From NCBI RefSeq assembly GCF_004785645.1, contig NZ_SRPE01000003.1:1-64000 (forward strand): DNA of 64,000 bases. The letters are read 5' to 3'. The translations under genes were made by a program, and so were the position numbers. This document shows positions 18,318-28,003 of the stretch, in pieces; within the stretch, counting starts at the first letter, position 1; each line of letters starts with the position of its first letter. The DNA comes from Empedobacter tilapiae (GTDB lineage Bacteria; Bacteroidota; Bacteroidia; Flavobacteriales; Weeksellaceae). The notes beneath the pieces were generated by a model that was not told the DNA's origin, did no database searches, and was given only the letters and a program-made list of their open reading frames with translations.

Positions 18318-19478
18318 ATGAAAAAATCAATTTTAAAACTATTTTTAGTAGGAGCATTTTCAACATTAGCTTTAACAAGTTGTTCTAATGATGATGATAA
18401 TGGGGGAGAAACTACACCTTCTGGCTTTGTTGCAAACCCTGCTGATTTTCAAGGTGAATTAAAAAGTGGTGATAAAGTAACATTAGATGCATCTAAAACA
18501 TATTATTTAACAGGAAAGATTCAGGTTAATGATGGTGCAGTTTTAAATATTCCTGCTGGAACAAAAATTGTAGCTCAAGGAGGAACAAAATCATTTATTG
18601 CAGTAGCTCAAGGAGGACAAATTTTTGCTAATGGAACTTCTTCTAATCCAGTAGTATTTACTTCAGATAGTAAGACACCAGGATCTTGGGGAGGAGTTGT
18701 TTTATGCGGGAAAGCACCAATTAACAAAGCTAAATCTGCTACCGCAGAGGTTTCTGAGTTAACGTATGGGGGAGATGTAACAAACGATAATTCAGGTTCA
18801 ATTACATATACTCGTATTGAATATGCAGGAGCAATCTTTAATAAAGATAAAGAGTTTAATGGACTTTCTTTGTTTGGAGTAGGTAACGGAACTAAAATTG
18901 AATATGTACAAATGTATGCAGGTTCTGATGACGGAATCGAATTCTTTGGAGGTACTGTAAATACAAAATATATCGTATCAAATGAAAACGAAGATGATCA
19001 ATTTGACTGGACTGAAGGTTGGATAGGAACAAATGAATTTTGGTACGCTAAAGAAGGTCGTAACAAAGGAAATAGAGGTTTAGAAGCTGATAACAATTCA
19101 AGTAATAACGAATTATCACCTTTCTCAAATCCTATTATTAAAAATGCAACTTTTATTGGTTTAGGAGGAACATATGAAGGATCAGAAAATCAAGCAATGA
19201 AATTGCGTGAAGGAACTAAAGGTAAATTTGAGAATTTAGTATTAGCTAATTGGGCAAAAGGAATTGATATTGAGCATGATGTTACATTAAGCTGGATTCC
19301 GAAAGATTTATTCATCAAAAATGTTCAATTTATTAATGTTGGAGTTGAAGCTACAGGTAAAAATAAAGCAGGAGCCTCAATTGATGTTTCTAATGCTTAT
19401 TCTAAAGCCAATAATACTGGAGCTGGAAATGGTGTAGATACTCCAACTTGGGCAAAAGGATGGACAGTTGGTCTATAA
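18318..19478 (+). CDS. Surface lipoprotein, beta-helix-like partner of TonB receptor
   Basis: A 386-residue lipoprotein (lipobox to Cys22, ALTSC, followed by SNDDDNGG, an acidic surface-export signature). The mature part begins with a beta-rich segment: LDASKTYYLTGKIQVNDGAVLNIPAGT, then GGQIFANGTSSNPVVFTSD, and repeating short strands rich in Gly, Asn and Asp. This pattern suggests a right-handed parallel beta-helix. It follows the TonB receptor gene by 36 nt and precedes a strong terminator, so the two form an operon. It probably captures the receptor's ligand at the surface; the ligand is not identifiable from sequence. Confidence 0.75.
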   Translation: MKKSILKLFLVGAFSTLALTSCSNDDDNGGETTPSGFVANPADFQGELKSGDKVTLDASKTYYLTGKIQVNDGAVLNIPAGTKIVAQGGTKSFIAVAQGGQIFANGTSSNPVVFTSDSKTPGSWGGVVLCGKAPINKAKSATAEVSELTYGGDVTNDNSGSITYTRIEYAGAIFNKDKEFNGLSLFGVGNGTKIEYVQMYAGSDDGIEFFGGTVNTKYIVSNENEDDQFDWTEGWIGTNEFWYAKEGRNKGNRGLEADNNSSNNELSPFSNPIIKNATFIGLGGTYEGSENQAMKLREGTKGKFENLVLANWAKGIDIEHDVTLSWIPKDLFIKNVQFINVGVEATGKNKAGASIDVSNAYSKANNTGAGNGVDTPTWAKGWTVGL

Positions 19479-19532
19479 TTAAAACTATATAATGATTAAA
19501 CTTTTCTTATAAAAAAGTTCTTCGTGTTTGTA

Positions 19533-19570
19533 AATCGCTTTTTTGGGTTCTCCAAAGAAGCGATTTTCGT
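19533..19570 (+). terminator. Terminator of the TonB receptor-lipoprotein operon
   Basis: AATCGCTT/AAGCGATT forms an outer stem and TTTGG/CCAAA an inner stem around a short loop, followed by TTTCGTTTATT. It lies 54 nt after the lipoprotein stop. Confidence 0.85.
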
Positions 19571-19671
19571 TTATTATAACTATTTTATTTTAAATCATTA
19601 AAAATAGTTATTTAGAAAAATTCCACGTAAGGCAAAGTATTTGTACATTTGTACTCTTAAGAATTGAAATA

Positions 19672-19998
19672 ATGGCATTAACAGAAGAACAATTGGATTC
19701 GATAGGAGAAAAATTGGTTGAAAAATTCAAAACAGTTTATGATCCTGAGATTCCTGTTGATATATACGAATTGGGATTAGTATACGATGCTCAGGTAAAT
19801 GCAGATGGTGAAGTAAAAGTTACGATGACCCTTACATCGCCAAACTGTCCTGTTGCAGAAAGTTTACCTGTTGAGGTAGAACAGCGCGTAGAAGAGATAG
19901 AATATGTAACTAAATGTTACGTAGAAATTACGTTCGATCCACCTTGGGATAGAGATATGATGAGCGAAGAAGCAAAATTCGAATTAGGAATGTTATAA
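19672..19998 (+). CDS. DUF59/MIP18-family Fe-S assembly protein (SufT-like)
   Basis: A 108-residue single-domain protein with the DUF59 signature: VYDPEIPVDIYELGLVYD near the start, MTLTSPNCPVAESLP with the conserved Cys (about 63), and EITFDPPWDRDMMSEEAK. Family members act in Fe-S cluster assembly or target maturation, often with SUF genes. The rest of the SUF operon is not in this window. TACATTTG at 19644-19651 resembles the Bacteroidota -7 element. The SPFH gene follows after 59 nt. Confidence 0.9.
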   Translation: MALTEEQLDSIGEKLVEKFKTVYDPEIPVDIYELGLVYDAQVNADGEVKVTMTLTSPNCPVAESLPVEVEQRVEEIEYVTKCYVEITFDPPWDRDMMSEEAKFELGML

Positions 19999-20057
19999 CT
20001 TAACATTCCTAATTTTTTTGTACCTTAAAACCAACAAACTAAAAAACACTAAAATAT

Positions 20058-21032
20058 ATGGGATCTACTATAGGAATACTATTATTTATAGGAATAATTA
20101 TATTATTCTTATTCATTTTTACTGTTAAACAACAAACAGCAATCGTAATTGAACGTTTTGGAAAATTTCATAGTATACGAAATCCAGGATTGCAATTCAA
20201 AATTCCGATTGTAGATAGAATAGCAGGAAAAATGTCACTTAAAATTCAACAATTAGATGTTGTTGTCGAAACTAAAACAAAAGATGATGTATTTGTTCGA
20301 TTGAAAGTTTCTGTTCAATATCAAGTCATTAAAAATCAAGTTTATGATGCATTCTATAAATTAGATAATCCTTATACGCAAATAACTTCTTTCGTTTTTG
20401 ATGTTGTCCGAGCTGAGGTTCCAAAACTTCGTTTAGATGATGTTTTCGAGAAGAAAGATGATATTGCAGTAGCAGTAAAAAGTGAATTGCAAGAAGCAAT
20501 GAATTCATATGGTTACGAAATAGTCAAAACATTGGTAACCGATATTGATCCAGATGAGCAAGTAAAGCATGCGATGAACCGTATTAATGCTGCGGAACGT
20601 GAAAAATTAGCGGCGCAATATGAAGGTGATGCTGCACGTATTTTGATTGTAGAAAAAGCAAGAGCCGAGGCAGAATCGAAGCGTTTACAAGGACAAGGTA
20701 TTGCAGATCAGCGTCGTGAAATTGCAAAAGGTTTATTAGAATCTGTTGACGTGTTGAATGGAGCGGGAATCACCTCGCAAGAGGCTTCTGCGCTAATTGT
20801 GGTAACACAACATTATGATACATTGCAAGCGATTGGAGAAAAATCTGGAAGCAAATTAGTTTTGTTGCCAAATTCACCAACTGCAGCTTCTGAAATGCTG
20901 AATACAATGGTTACTTCGTTTACCGCAGCACATGAACTGAATGAGCCTCAAATAACAAAAGAAGATAATCCAGCTCAACGAAAAAATAAACCAAATCAAG
21001 GAGATTCGTTTACTTTTCCAGAACATCCTTAG
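20058..21032 (+). CDS. SPFH/Band 7 (stomatin-like) membrane protein
   Basis: A 324-residue protein with an N-terminal transmembrane segment (about 5-24) and an SPFH domain (about 25-190). Family landmarks are QQTAIVIERFGKFHSIRNPGLQFKIPIVDRI, VRAEVPKLRLDDVFEKKDDI and the Ala/Glu/Arg-rich helix AAEREKLAAQYEGDAARILIVEKARAEAE, predicted coiled coil. A short polar tail ends the chain. Stomatin/paraslipin-type proteins organise membrane domains and often regulate proteases; here no NfeD partner lies beside it. Function beyond membrane scaffolding is not determinable. Confidence 0.92.
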   Translation: MGSTIGILLFIGIIILFLFIFTVKQQTAIVIERFGKFHSIRNPGLQFKIPIVDRIAGKMSLKIQQLDVVVETKTKDDVFVRLKVSVQYQVIKNQVYDAFYKLDNPYTQITSFVFDVVRAEVPKLRLDDVFEKKDDIAVAVKSELQEAMNSYGYEIVKTLVTDIDPDEQVKHAMNRINAAEREKLAAQYEGDAARILIVEKARAEAESKRLQGQGIADQRREIAKGLLESVDVLNGAGITSQEASALIVVTQHYDTLQAIGEKSGSKLVLLPNSPTAASEMLNTMVTSFTAAHELNEPQITKEDNPAQRKNKPNQGDSFTFPEHP

Positions 21033-21070
21033 AAAATCATTATATGAAGTATTTTAAGTATATTCTTAAT

Positions 21071-21117
21071 ATTATATGAAAGACAAATCCACTTATTATA
21101 TGAAAGACAAATCCACT
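21071..21117 (+). repeat. 24-bp tandem duplication at the 5' end of a pseudogene
   Basis: ATTATATGAAAGACAAATCC plus ACT occurs at 21071-21093 and again at 21095-21117, a unit of 24 bp. It duplicates the start codon and eight codons in frame (MKDKSTYY-MKDKST). The genuine start is ambiguous because either ATG could be used. Confidence 0.9.
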
Positions 21118-21643
21118 AAAAAAAGAAACTTAAATAAGTGTTATTTTTTGTTTTTGATAACCGTTTTAATGGTTATTCCGTTATATGGACAATCTAATAA
21201 AATGATTAATCAGGATTCTATCAATCAATCGAAATTATATAATGAGTTTAGAATTGATTTTGATAAATATGAAAAGCAATATGGTCATTATATTCAGACA
21301 AATAATGTGAAAATGCATTATTTAGAGTGGGGAAACCCTAAAAATCCTATCAATTATTTATACACCTTTTACTTCAAAAACAGCTTTTGGCGCTTCGACA
21401 CATCAATTAAATCCAAAAATTATTTACAGAAATTTAGATAAACCTATGTTGATTTTTGATCCAATAAACAATCAAGATTGGTTTGATTTTAAAGCTGAAA
21501 ATGAAAAATTAACCAATGAACATAAAGCTTATATAACGCATAAAGTTTATGAAAAAACATGGCATGGAGTAAAAGATGAAAGACCGAAAGAAGTTTTAAA
21601 TGATATAAAGTTATTTTTACAATCAAATAAAATAATTAAGTAA
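21076..21643 (+). pseudogene. Alpha/beta-hydrolase remnant, internally deleted
   Basis: The N-terminal frame (21076-21441) encodes a signal peptide and KYEKQYGHYIQTNNVKMHYLEWGNPKN, the typical opening of an alpha/beta hydrolase. After that the frame reads unrelated residues and stops. From about 21372 a second frame encodes a coherent C-terminal end (TPFTSKTAFGAS, then KPMLIFDPINNQDWFDF, YEKTWHGVKDERPKEVLNDI) with the family's final catalytic His region. The nucleophile elbow and most of the core, several hundred bases, are missing. I read this as a gene that suffered an internal deletion with a frameshift at about 21350-21372. The product would be non-functional. Confidence 0.8.
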
Positions 21644-21657
21644 AACTAAATATTGTA

Positions 21658-22187
21658 ATGATAATTAACGATTTAAATGATCAAGTCGTAAGAATTAACG
21701 ATTTTAATACAAATTGTATCACTTTAATTTTTGAGAATATTAATTATCGTTTTGATTTTCTTGGTAAAAAGGAAGCTTTCTTAAAAGAAAAAAATGAATG
21801 TAAGTTATTGTTGTTTTCTGATCATCCATTATTAATTGATTACAATGAAAGTTTTTTAGAAATTTTCTTAAATTCAAAACCACAAAACATAGATTTTTTT
21901 CTAGAAAATATAGAAAGGATTATTCATAATAGAGTTCTAGGCTTTCGAGAATTAAAAGATTATTTAAACAAATCAAATTTAGATTTTGAAACTTTTTTAA
22001 AGAATATAAATGAAGGAAATGGAAAATTTCTGAACGCTCCATTTTCAATAATTAATGAGATAGAGAAATTTTTTATCGAAAATAATAACTGGTTTTTAAA
22101 ACTTTTGGAGAGCCGAAAAATTTTAAAAACCAGTTATTAATTTTAGATAATCAATATGTTATTGCAACTGAATTTAAACTAAAATAA
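21658..22187 (+). pseudogene. Hypothetical protein, probable 3' frameshift
   Basis: The intact frame runs 21658-22140 (160 residues) with no recognised domain; it contains a predicted helical segment around RELKDYLNKSNLDFETFLKNI. Near 22095-22100, just after NNWFLK, the other frame continues sensibly as TFGEPKNFKNQLLILDNQYV and on to a stop at 22187, before the terminator. One base missing from the A run at about 22096-22099 would explain this. It may be a real frameshift or a base-call error in a homopolymer. It lies 15 nt after the hydrolase remnant, suggesting a decaying two-gene patch. Function unknown. Confidence 0.55.
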
Positions 22188-22191
22188 AACT

Positions 22192-22220
22192 AAAAGCCAC
22201 TTCGATGAAGTGGCTTTCTA
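22192..22220. terminator. Bidirectional terminator, convergent with metG
   Basis: AAAGCCACTTC pairs with GAAGTGGCTTT around a 3-nt loop, between the rightward hypothetical gene and the leftward metG. A and T runs flank both sides. Confidence 0.85.
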
Positions 22221-22251
22221 ATATCTCAATACTTATATCTAAAATCTAAGT

Positions 22252-24288
22252 CTATCCAACTTGAACACCGTTTGGCGTTTCTTCTTCTGGATTTACAAAC
22301 GTTAATTTTCCGTCTGCTTTATCAGCGAATAATAACATTCCGTTCGATTCGATTCCACGAATTTTACGAGGCGCTAAATTTGCTAATACCATTGCTTGTT
22401 TACCAACGATTTCTTCTAACGTAAAATGTTCTGCAATACCAGAAACAATTGTACGAACGTCCATTCCTGTATCTACTTTTAGTTCGAATAATTTGTCTGC
22501 TTTTTCAACTTTTTTCGCTTCTAAAATAGTTCCGATACGGATATCCATTTTTTGGAAATCATCAAAAGAAATCAATTCTTTTTGAGGCTCTGCGTTTGGA
22601 TTTGTCATATTATTTTTGACTTTACTTTCGTTTAATTTATTGATTTGTGCTTCGATGGCTTCGTCTTCAATTTTCGCAAAAATTAATTCAGATTGTCCTA
22701 ATTGATGTCCAGCTTTTACAAATTCGTCTGTTGATTCTAAATCATCCCAACTCATTTTTTCTACATTCATCATTGCTAATATTTTCTCAGAAGCAAACGG
22801 AATAAATGGTTCTCCCAATTGTCCTAATGCAGCAGCAATTTGCGTTGCTGTGTACATAATTCCTTTTACAGCTTCTGGATCATCACCTTTTTTCCAAGGT
22901 TCTTGCGCTTGTAAAAATTGATTTCCAAGACGAGCTAAATTCATATATTCTGTCAACGCAGCACGGAATTCATATTTCTCTAAATGATCACCGATACGTT
23001 TTGCAAAATATTTGATTTCAGTTAATTCTTCAAATTCTATTGTTTTTGTAGGAACAATTCCTTCGTAATATTTGTGAGAAAGTACCATTACGCGGTTGAT
23101 AAAGTTTCCTAAAATTCCAACTAATTCAGAATTATTCTTTGTCTGGAAATCTTTCCACGTAAAGTTATTGTCTTTATTTTCAGGCATATTTGCCGTCAAT
23201 ACATAACGTAATGTATCTTGTTGATTTGGAAAATCTTCTAAATATTCGTGCGCCCAAACAGCCCAATTACGAGAAGTTGAGATTTTATCATCTTCTAAAT
23301 TCAAGAATTCGTTTGCAGGAACATTGTCTGGCATAATATAATCGCCATGCGCTTTCATCATTGTTGGGAAAATGATACAGTGGAAAACGATATTGTCTTT
23401 CCCGATAAAATGAACCAATTTCGTTTCTTCGTTTTGCCAATAATCTTTCCAGTTTTTACCATTTTGCTCCGCCCATTCTTGCGTGAAAGAAATATAACCA
23501 ATTGGAGCATCGAACCAAACATACATTACTTTTCCTTCAGCTCCATCAACAGGAACAGGAATTCCCCAGTTCAAATCGCGTGTCATAGCACGAGGTTTTA
23601 AACCATCGTCTAACCATGATTTTACTTGACCATAAACACTCGATTTCCAATCATTTTTGTGACCTTCTAAAATCCATTTTGATAAGAAATTTTGGTATTG
23701 ATTTAATGGCAAATACCAGTTTTTAGTTTCTTTTCTGATTGGAGTATTTCCAGATAAAGCAGAACGAGGATTAATCAATTCTTCTGGGCTTAATGTTGAG
23801 CCACATTTCTCACATTGATCTCCATAAGCATCAGGATTTCCACATTTAGGACATTCACCACGAATGTATCGATCTGCTAAAAATTCATGCGCATCTTCAT
23901 CGTAAAATTGTTCTGTAACATCTTCTGTAAACTTGTTGTTATCATACAACGTTTTGAAGAAATCTTGAGCAACTTCTCTGTGTTTATCTGATGTTGTACG
24001 AGAATAAATATCGAACGTTACACCAAAATTAGCCAATGTATTTTTGATATTTTCGTGGTAACGATCAACAATATCTTGTGGCGTAACACCTTCCTTTTTG
24101 GCACGAATTGTAATTGGAATACCATGTTCGTCAGAACCTCCAATAAATGCTACATCTTTTCCTTTTCTTCGTAAAAAACGTGCATAAATATCAGAAGGAA
24201 CGTAAACACCTGCCATGTGACCAATGTGCAATGGTCCGTTAGCATAAGGTAAAGCCGCTGTAATTGTATATCTTTTTGGTTGACTCAT
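22252..24288 (-). CDS. metG: Methionyl-tRNA synthetase
   Basis: A 678-residue enzyme that charges tRNA-Met. The start is taken at the ATG at 24288 ([24 protein letters not shown]); the upstream in-frame extension would need a TTG. Visible landmarks are the HIGH-type motif PLHIGHMAG, a zinc knuckle CPKCGN...CEKCGS (about 135-155), and the KMSKS-equivalent [15 protein letters not shown]-terminal EMAP/Trbp111-like tRNA-binding domain (about 565-678) has [19 protein letters not shown] and [13 protein letters not shown] 94-bp spacer separates it from the divergent acetyltransferase. Confidence 0.97.
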   Translation of the reverse strand: MSQPKRYTITAALPYANGPLHIGHMAGVYVPSDIYARFLRRKGKDVAFIGGSDEHGIPITIRAKKEGVTPQDIVDRYHENIKNTLANFGVTFDIYSRTTSDKHREVAQDFFKTLYDNNKFTEDVTEQFYDEDAHEFLADRYIRGECPKCGNPDAYGDQCEKCGSTLSPEELINPRSALSGNTPIRKETKNWYLPLNQYQNFLSKWILEGHKNDWKSSVYGQVKSWLDDGLKPRAMTRDLNWGIPVPVDGAEGKVMYVWFDAPIGYISFTQEWAEQNGKNWKDYWQNEETKLVHFIGKDNIVFHCIIFPTMMKAHGDYIMPDNVPANEFLNLEDDKISTSRNWAVWAHEYLEDFPNQQDTLRYVLTANMPENKDNNFTWKDFQTKNNSELVGILGNFINRVMVLSHKYYEGIVPTKTIEFEELTEIKYFAKRIGDHLEKYEFRAALTEYMNLARLGNQFLQAQEPWKKGDDPEAVKGIMYTATQIAAALGQLGEPFIPFASEKILAMMNVEKMSWDDLESTDEFVKAGHQLGQSELIFAKIEDEAIEAQINKLNESKVKNNMTNPNAEPQKELISFDDFQKMDIRIGTILEAKKVEKADKLFELKVDTGMDVRTIVSGIAEHFTLEEIVGKQAMVLANLAPRKIRGIESNGMLLFADKADGKLTFVNPEEETPNGVQVG

Positions 24289-24382
24289 TTGCTTAAAATC
24301 TATAAGCGACAAAGATACGATTTGTTGTTTGTTTTGTTAAAACCTTTTTCTAATTTTATAAGGTTAATCAATTTATGAAGGA

Positions 24383-24907
24383 ATGAATATTAGGAAAGAA
24401 GAGAAAAGCGATTATGAACAAGTTTTTGAATTGATTGAAAAGGCATTTGAAAATGAAGAATATAGTGATCGTCGTGAACAATTTTTAGTTGAACGATTAC
24501 GAAAGTCTGATGATTTCGTTCCTGACTTGTCTATTGTTTTTGAAATGAATGGACTTATTGTTGGTTATGTTTTATTGACAAAGATTAAAATTAATCATTC
24601 AGATTTTTCTTACGATTCTTTAGCGCTTGCTCCTGTGGCGGTTTTACCTAATTATCAAGGAAATGGAATTGGTGGTCATTTAATAGAATTTGCGCATAAG
24701 AAAGCGAGAGAATTAGGTTTTGAATCGATCATTTTATTAGGACATCCAACTTATTATCCTAAATTTGGTTACCGAAAAGCGTCTGACTTTGATATTCAGT
24801 TACCTTTTGATGTTCTTGATGAAAATTGTATGGCAATTGAGTTGGTTGAAGGTGCGCTGAAAAATGTAAATGGAATGGTAGAATATCCGAAAGAATTCTA
24901 TCAATAA
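24383..24907 (+). CDS. GNAT N-acetyltransferase, YhbS-like
   Basis: A 174-residue GNAT protein. It opens with MNIRKEEKSDYEQVFELIEKAF. The core strand LALAPVAVLPNYQGNGIGGHLIEFAHKKA (about 80-108) carries the acetyl-CoA loop QGNGIG, and the final part ILLGHPTYYPKFGYRKASDF is typical of the YhbS/COG3153 branch. The substrate is unknown. A small membrane protein gene follows after 14 nt, so the two are probably co-transcribed. Confidence 0.88.
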   Translation: MNIRKEEKSDYEQVFELIEKAFENEEYSDRREQFLVERLRKSDDFVPDLSIVFEMNGLIVGYVLLTKIKINHSDFSYDSLALAPVAVLPNYQGNGIGGHLIEFAHKKARELGFESIILLGHPTYYPKFGYRKASDFDIQLPFDVLDENCMAIELVEGALKNVNGMVEYPKEFYQ

Positions 24908-24921
24908 TAAAAATATTTCCT

Positions 24922-25143
24922 ATGGAAGAAAAGGCTGCTGTAACGCCAAATGAGGTGGTAACAGATACAATTACGAACTTATTTACGTATGCTAATTATT
25001 TTTTGGTTGCAGCGCTTGTTGTGTTGTTAACGTATATGACGATTCGAGACTTTAAGAAAAAACAACGCGAAAAGAAATTGGCACAAGAACGTGAAGCGTA
25101 CAACAATCAGTTTGATAACGAAGAGGAAAAAGAAGAATTATAA
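24922..25143 (+). CDS. Small single-pass membrane protein
   Basis: A 73-residue protein with one transmembrane helix (about 20-42, LFTYANYFLVAALVVLLTYM) followed by a highly charged tail (KKKQREKKLAQEREAYNN...EEEKEEL). I recognise no family. It follows the GNAT gene by 14 nt and ends before a terminator. The charged tail is probably cytoplasmic (positive residues directly after the helix). Function unknown. Confidence 0.6.
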   Translation: MEEKAAVTPNEVVTDTITNLFTYANYFLVAALVVLLTYMTIRDFKKKQREKKLAQEREAYNNQFDNEEEKEEL

Positions 25144-25149
25144 ATCATA

Positions 25150-25186
25150 AAAAATAGCCACCCAATTTTGAGTGGCTATTTTTATT
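25150..25186. terminator. Bidirectional terminator, convergent with PBP1A gene
   Basis: AATAGCCAC pairs with GTGGCTATT around a 10-nt loop with flanking A and T runs, between the small membrane protein and the leftward penicillin-binding protein gene. Confidence 0.85.
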
Positions 25187-25198
25187 ATATCAATTTAA

Positions 25199-27535
25199 TT
25201 ATTGACCTTCTTCATCCGGAACTTCATAGTTTTCGCCTACGCTTTCACTACCACTTCCTTCTATGATTGGACCTGGATCGTAGATTTGATCATACTGATG
25301 AAATCCATATGTATTAGAACAATCCCAATGTTTTTCGATGTCTTTTGGTTTTTCAAATTTATCTCCAGCAGTTACTCCAAATTTACCTCCTTCTTTATAA
25401 ACTCCTTGCATATAGTAAGCCCAAATAGGTAAAGCTGTATTTGCTCCTTGCCCTGTAGCTGTACTCGCAAAGTGTGCAAATCGGTCTTCTGCACCAACCC
25501 AAACTCCAGTAACTAAATTTGGCGTTAATCCCATGAACCAACCATCAGAGTTTTCATTCGTTGTACCTGTTTTACCTGCAATTTCGGCAGTTAATCCATA
25601 ACGATTTCTTAATCTGGCACCAGAACCTCTATCTACAACACCTTTCATCAAGTCAATCATTGTATATGCTACATTTTCGTTTACAACTTCACGAGTTTTT
25701 GGTGTATAATCTTTTATAACTTTACCTTGCTTATCTTCTATTCTTAAAATCAATTGAGGTTTAATGTAAATACCTCCATTTGCAAAGGCACTCATTGCTC
25801 CTACCATTTCATATAAAGATAAGTCAGCAGAACCTAATGCAATAGTAGGATCTTTTACTATTGGAGATTCAACTCCTAAATCTCGTGTCATTTGTATAAC
25901 AGGTTCAGTACCTGTTTGCATGATTAAACGTGCGGCAACAATATTTGTAGAATATGCTAAAGCTGTTCTTAAATCTTGCGAACCTCCGTATTTTCCATTA
26001 GCGTTACGTGGAGACCATTTACCTGGAATTCTTTCGTTTGAAACTGTATGACAAGGAGTTAATCCTAATTGGTTAATCGCAGTTGCATAAACAAACGGTT
26101 TGAATGTAGAACCTACCTGACGACGTGCTTGTTTTACGTGATCAAATTTGAAATAGTTCCAATCGATTCCTCCAACCCAAGCTTTAATTGTACCATCTTT
26201 AGGATCCATTGACATCAAACCAGCTTGTAAGATATGTTTGTGATATTCGATAGAATCCATCAATGTTTTATTCTTTTTGTATTGAATTCCATTCCATGTA
26301 AAGAATTGAACAGAATCTCGTGGTGTATTGAAAACAGTTTCGATTTCTGCATCAGATTTACCTTCTGCTTTCATTTTTTTATACAAATCTGTACGAGCCA
26401 TAGCTTGCTTAAAGATTTGAGTTCTTTTTGCAGCAGAGATATTATAAAATGGTGCTAAACTACGTCCTCGTTGTTCTCCAAAGAATTGATCTTGTAAAAC
26501 TTTTAATTGTTTTTTAACCGCTTCTTCAGCTAAATTTTGCATTCTTGAATCTAATGTAACATAGATTTTAAGACCATCCTTCTCCAGGTTATATGATTTT
26601 CCTGTTTCTTTTTCATATTCAGCCATCCACTCTGTGATTTCTTTACGTAAAGCAGATTTGAAATAAGCAGAATGTGATTCATCATGTTTCATAATATCTT
26701 GCTTATCCGTAACTAAAGGAGCATTTTGAGCAGCTTCTCCTTCAGCTTGAGAAATCTTGTTGTATTTCATCATTTGCTTTAAGACAAGATTTCTTTGCTT
26801 TTTAGAAACTTCAGGATATTTTACAGGATTATAAGCTACAGGATTTTGAAACATCGAAACCAATGTTGCAGCTTCATCTAAATTTAATTCTTTCGTTGTT
26901 TTATTGAAATAAACTTTAGAAGCAGATTCAATTCCTTTTGCATTATAGATAAAGTCGAACTTATTGAAATACATTGCAATAATTTCTTCTTTTGTATATA
27001 ATTTTTCTAACTGAACAGAAGTTACCCATTCTTTTAATTTCTGTAAAACACGTTTTACTTTATTAGAAGAAGGATCTTTTGTGTACAATTGTTTTGCCAA
27101 CTGCTGCGTAATAGTAGAACCACCTCCAGATTCTCCTCCAGAAGTAATTGCACGAGCTGCTGCTTTAATGTCTACACCTGAGTGATCAAAGAAACGAACG
27201 TCCTCTTTTGCTAACAATGCGTCAACTAAATGCGGTGGCAAATCTTTGTAATCTACTGGTGTTCTGCGTTCTGCTTCGAAACGATCTAACAAAACACCAT
27301 CAGAAGAAATAATTTCTGATGAAACATAAATATCAGGATTTTCTAAATCACGTACATTGGGAATTTCACCTAACCATCCGTTAGATGTCGCCCAAAAGAT
27401 TCCGAAAATTCCTAATACGGCACAAAAAAACAGTACCCAAATAGTAACGATTATTTTTTTGGCTAATGAAAAGCTATTGAACTTCTTTTTTGCTTTAGAA
27501 GTTTTGCTTGTTTTAGGATTTTTATTGTTTTCCAT
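25199..27535 (-). CDS. Class A penicillin-binding protein 1A
   Basis: A 778-residue bifunctional peptidoglycan synthase. It has a short basic cytoplasmic tail and a transmembrane helix (about 29-50). The GT51 glycosyltransferase domain shows EDVRFFDHSGVD (catalytic Glu), GGSTITQQLAKQLY and a conserved KLKEW...YTKEEIIAMYFNKF. The transpeptidase domain carries the nucleophile motif GSTFKPF, the STN triad motif and KTGTTNENSDGWFMG. It acts at the outer face of the inner membrane. Its gene starts 6 nt after gldH; ricT-gldH-PBP1A is a familiar order in Flavobacteriia. Confidence 0.95.
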   Translation of the reverse strand: MENNKNPKTSKTSKAKKKFNSFSLAKKIIVTIWVLFFCAVLGIFGIFWATSNGWLGEIPNVRDLENPDIYVSSEIISSDGVLLDRFEAERRTPVDYKDLPPHLVDALLAKEDVRFFDHSGVDIKAAARAITSGGESGGGSTITQQLAKQLYTKDPSSNKVKRVLQKLKEWVTSVQLEKLYTKEEIIAMYFNKFDFIYNAKGIESASKVYFNKTTKELNLDEAATLVSMFQNPVAYNPVKYPEVSKKQRNLVLKQMMKYNKISQAEGEAAQNAPLVTDKQDIMKHDESHSAYFKSALRKEITEWMAEYEKETGKSYNLEKDGLKIYVTLDSRMQNLAEEAVKKQLKVLQDQFFGEQRGRSLAPFYNISAAKRTQIFKQAMARTDLYKKMKAEGKSDAEIETVFNTPRDSVQFFTWNGIQYKKNKTLMDSIEYHKHILQAGLMSMDPKDGTIKAWVGGIDWNYFKFDHVKQARRQVGSTFKPFVYATAINQLGLTPCHTVSNERIPGKWSPRNANGKYGGSQDLRTALAYSTNIVAARLIMQTGTEPVIQMTRDLGVESPIVKDPTIALGSADLSLYEMVGAMSAFANGGIYIKPQLILRIEDKQGKVIKDYTPKTREVVNENVAYTMIDLMKGVVDRGSGARLRNRYGLTAEIAGKTGTTNENSDGWFMGLTPNLVTGVWVGAEDRFAHFASTATGQGANTALPIWAYYMQGVYKEGGKFGVTAGDKFEKPKDIEKHWDCSNTYGFHQYDQIYDPGPIIEGSGSESVGENYEVPDEEGQ

Positions 27536-27541
27536 TCTGTA

Positions 27542-28003
27542 TTATTCAGCTTTATCAACAATCAAACTAATGTCTTCGATTCCTTTCAAATTCTTTGTTC
27601 GCATACCTTGCCAAACTTTTAGTTGATAGCGACCAGAGTCTTTTATTGGCAAATTTTCACGATAAACCAACATCATTTCTTTTGTTGTCATTCCTTTACC
27701 AATCCAACTTCCATCAGGATTTGCAATGTAATATTGTAAGGTATCAATCATTTCATTTCCTTTAGGATCGATGAATTTCGTGAACAAATATAAGTTACTA
27801 TATTCATACGACGTATTATTTCTTAACACAAATCCAATGTTAACAGCCGAAGGTTTAGGATCTTTTACATCAAACGTAAAGGTTTGAGGCTGATTGCTCT
27901 TCCATTCATCTTTCACATCTTTTGTGTCTTGATAATAGTGTTTAGCCTCGCAACTAAACAATAAAAAGACTAAAATAAAAAGCAAACTACTGTTGCGTAT
28001 CAT
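27542..28003 (-). CDS. gldH: Gliding motility lipoprotein GldH
   Basis: A 153-residue lipoprotein. The start is set at 28003 because MIRNSSLLFILVFLLFSC gives a proper lipoprotein signal (Cys18); a longer frame up to 28117 lies inside the preceding gene and has no signal. The mature part matches GldH: HYYQDTKDVKDEWK, NIGFVLRNNTSYEYSNLYLF, GMTTKEMMLVYRENLPIKDSG and YQLKVWQGMR. GldH is needed for gliding in Flavobacterium and is found widely in the group, including non-gliding members. Its start overlaps the end of the ricT-like gene by 17 nt in another frame, implying coupled translation. Confidence 0.9.
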   Translation of the reverse strand: MIRNSSLLFILVFLLFSCEAKHYYQDTKDVKDEWKSNQPQTFTFDVKDPKPSAVNIGFVLRNNTSYEYSNLYLFTKFIDPKGNEMIDTLQYYIANPDGSWIGKGMTTKEMMLVYRENLPIKDSGRYQLKVWQGMRTKNLKGIEDISLIVDKAE

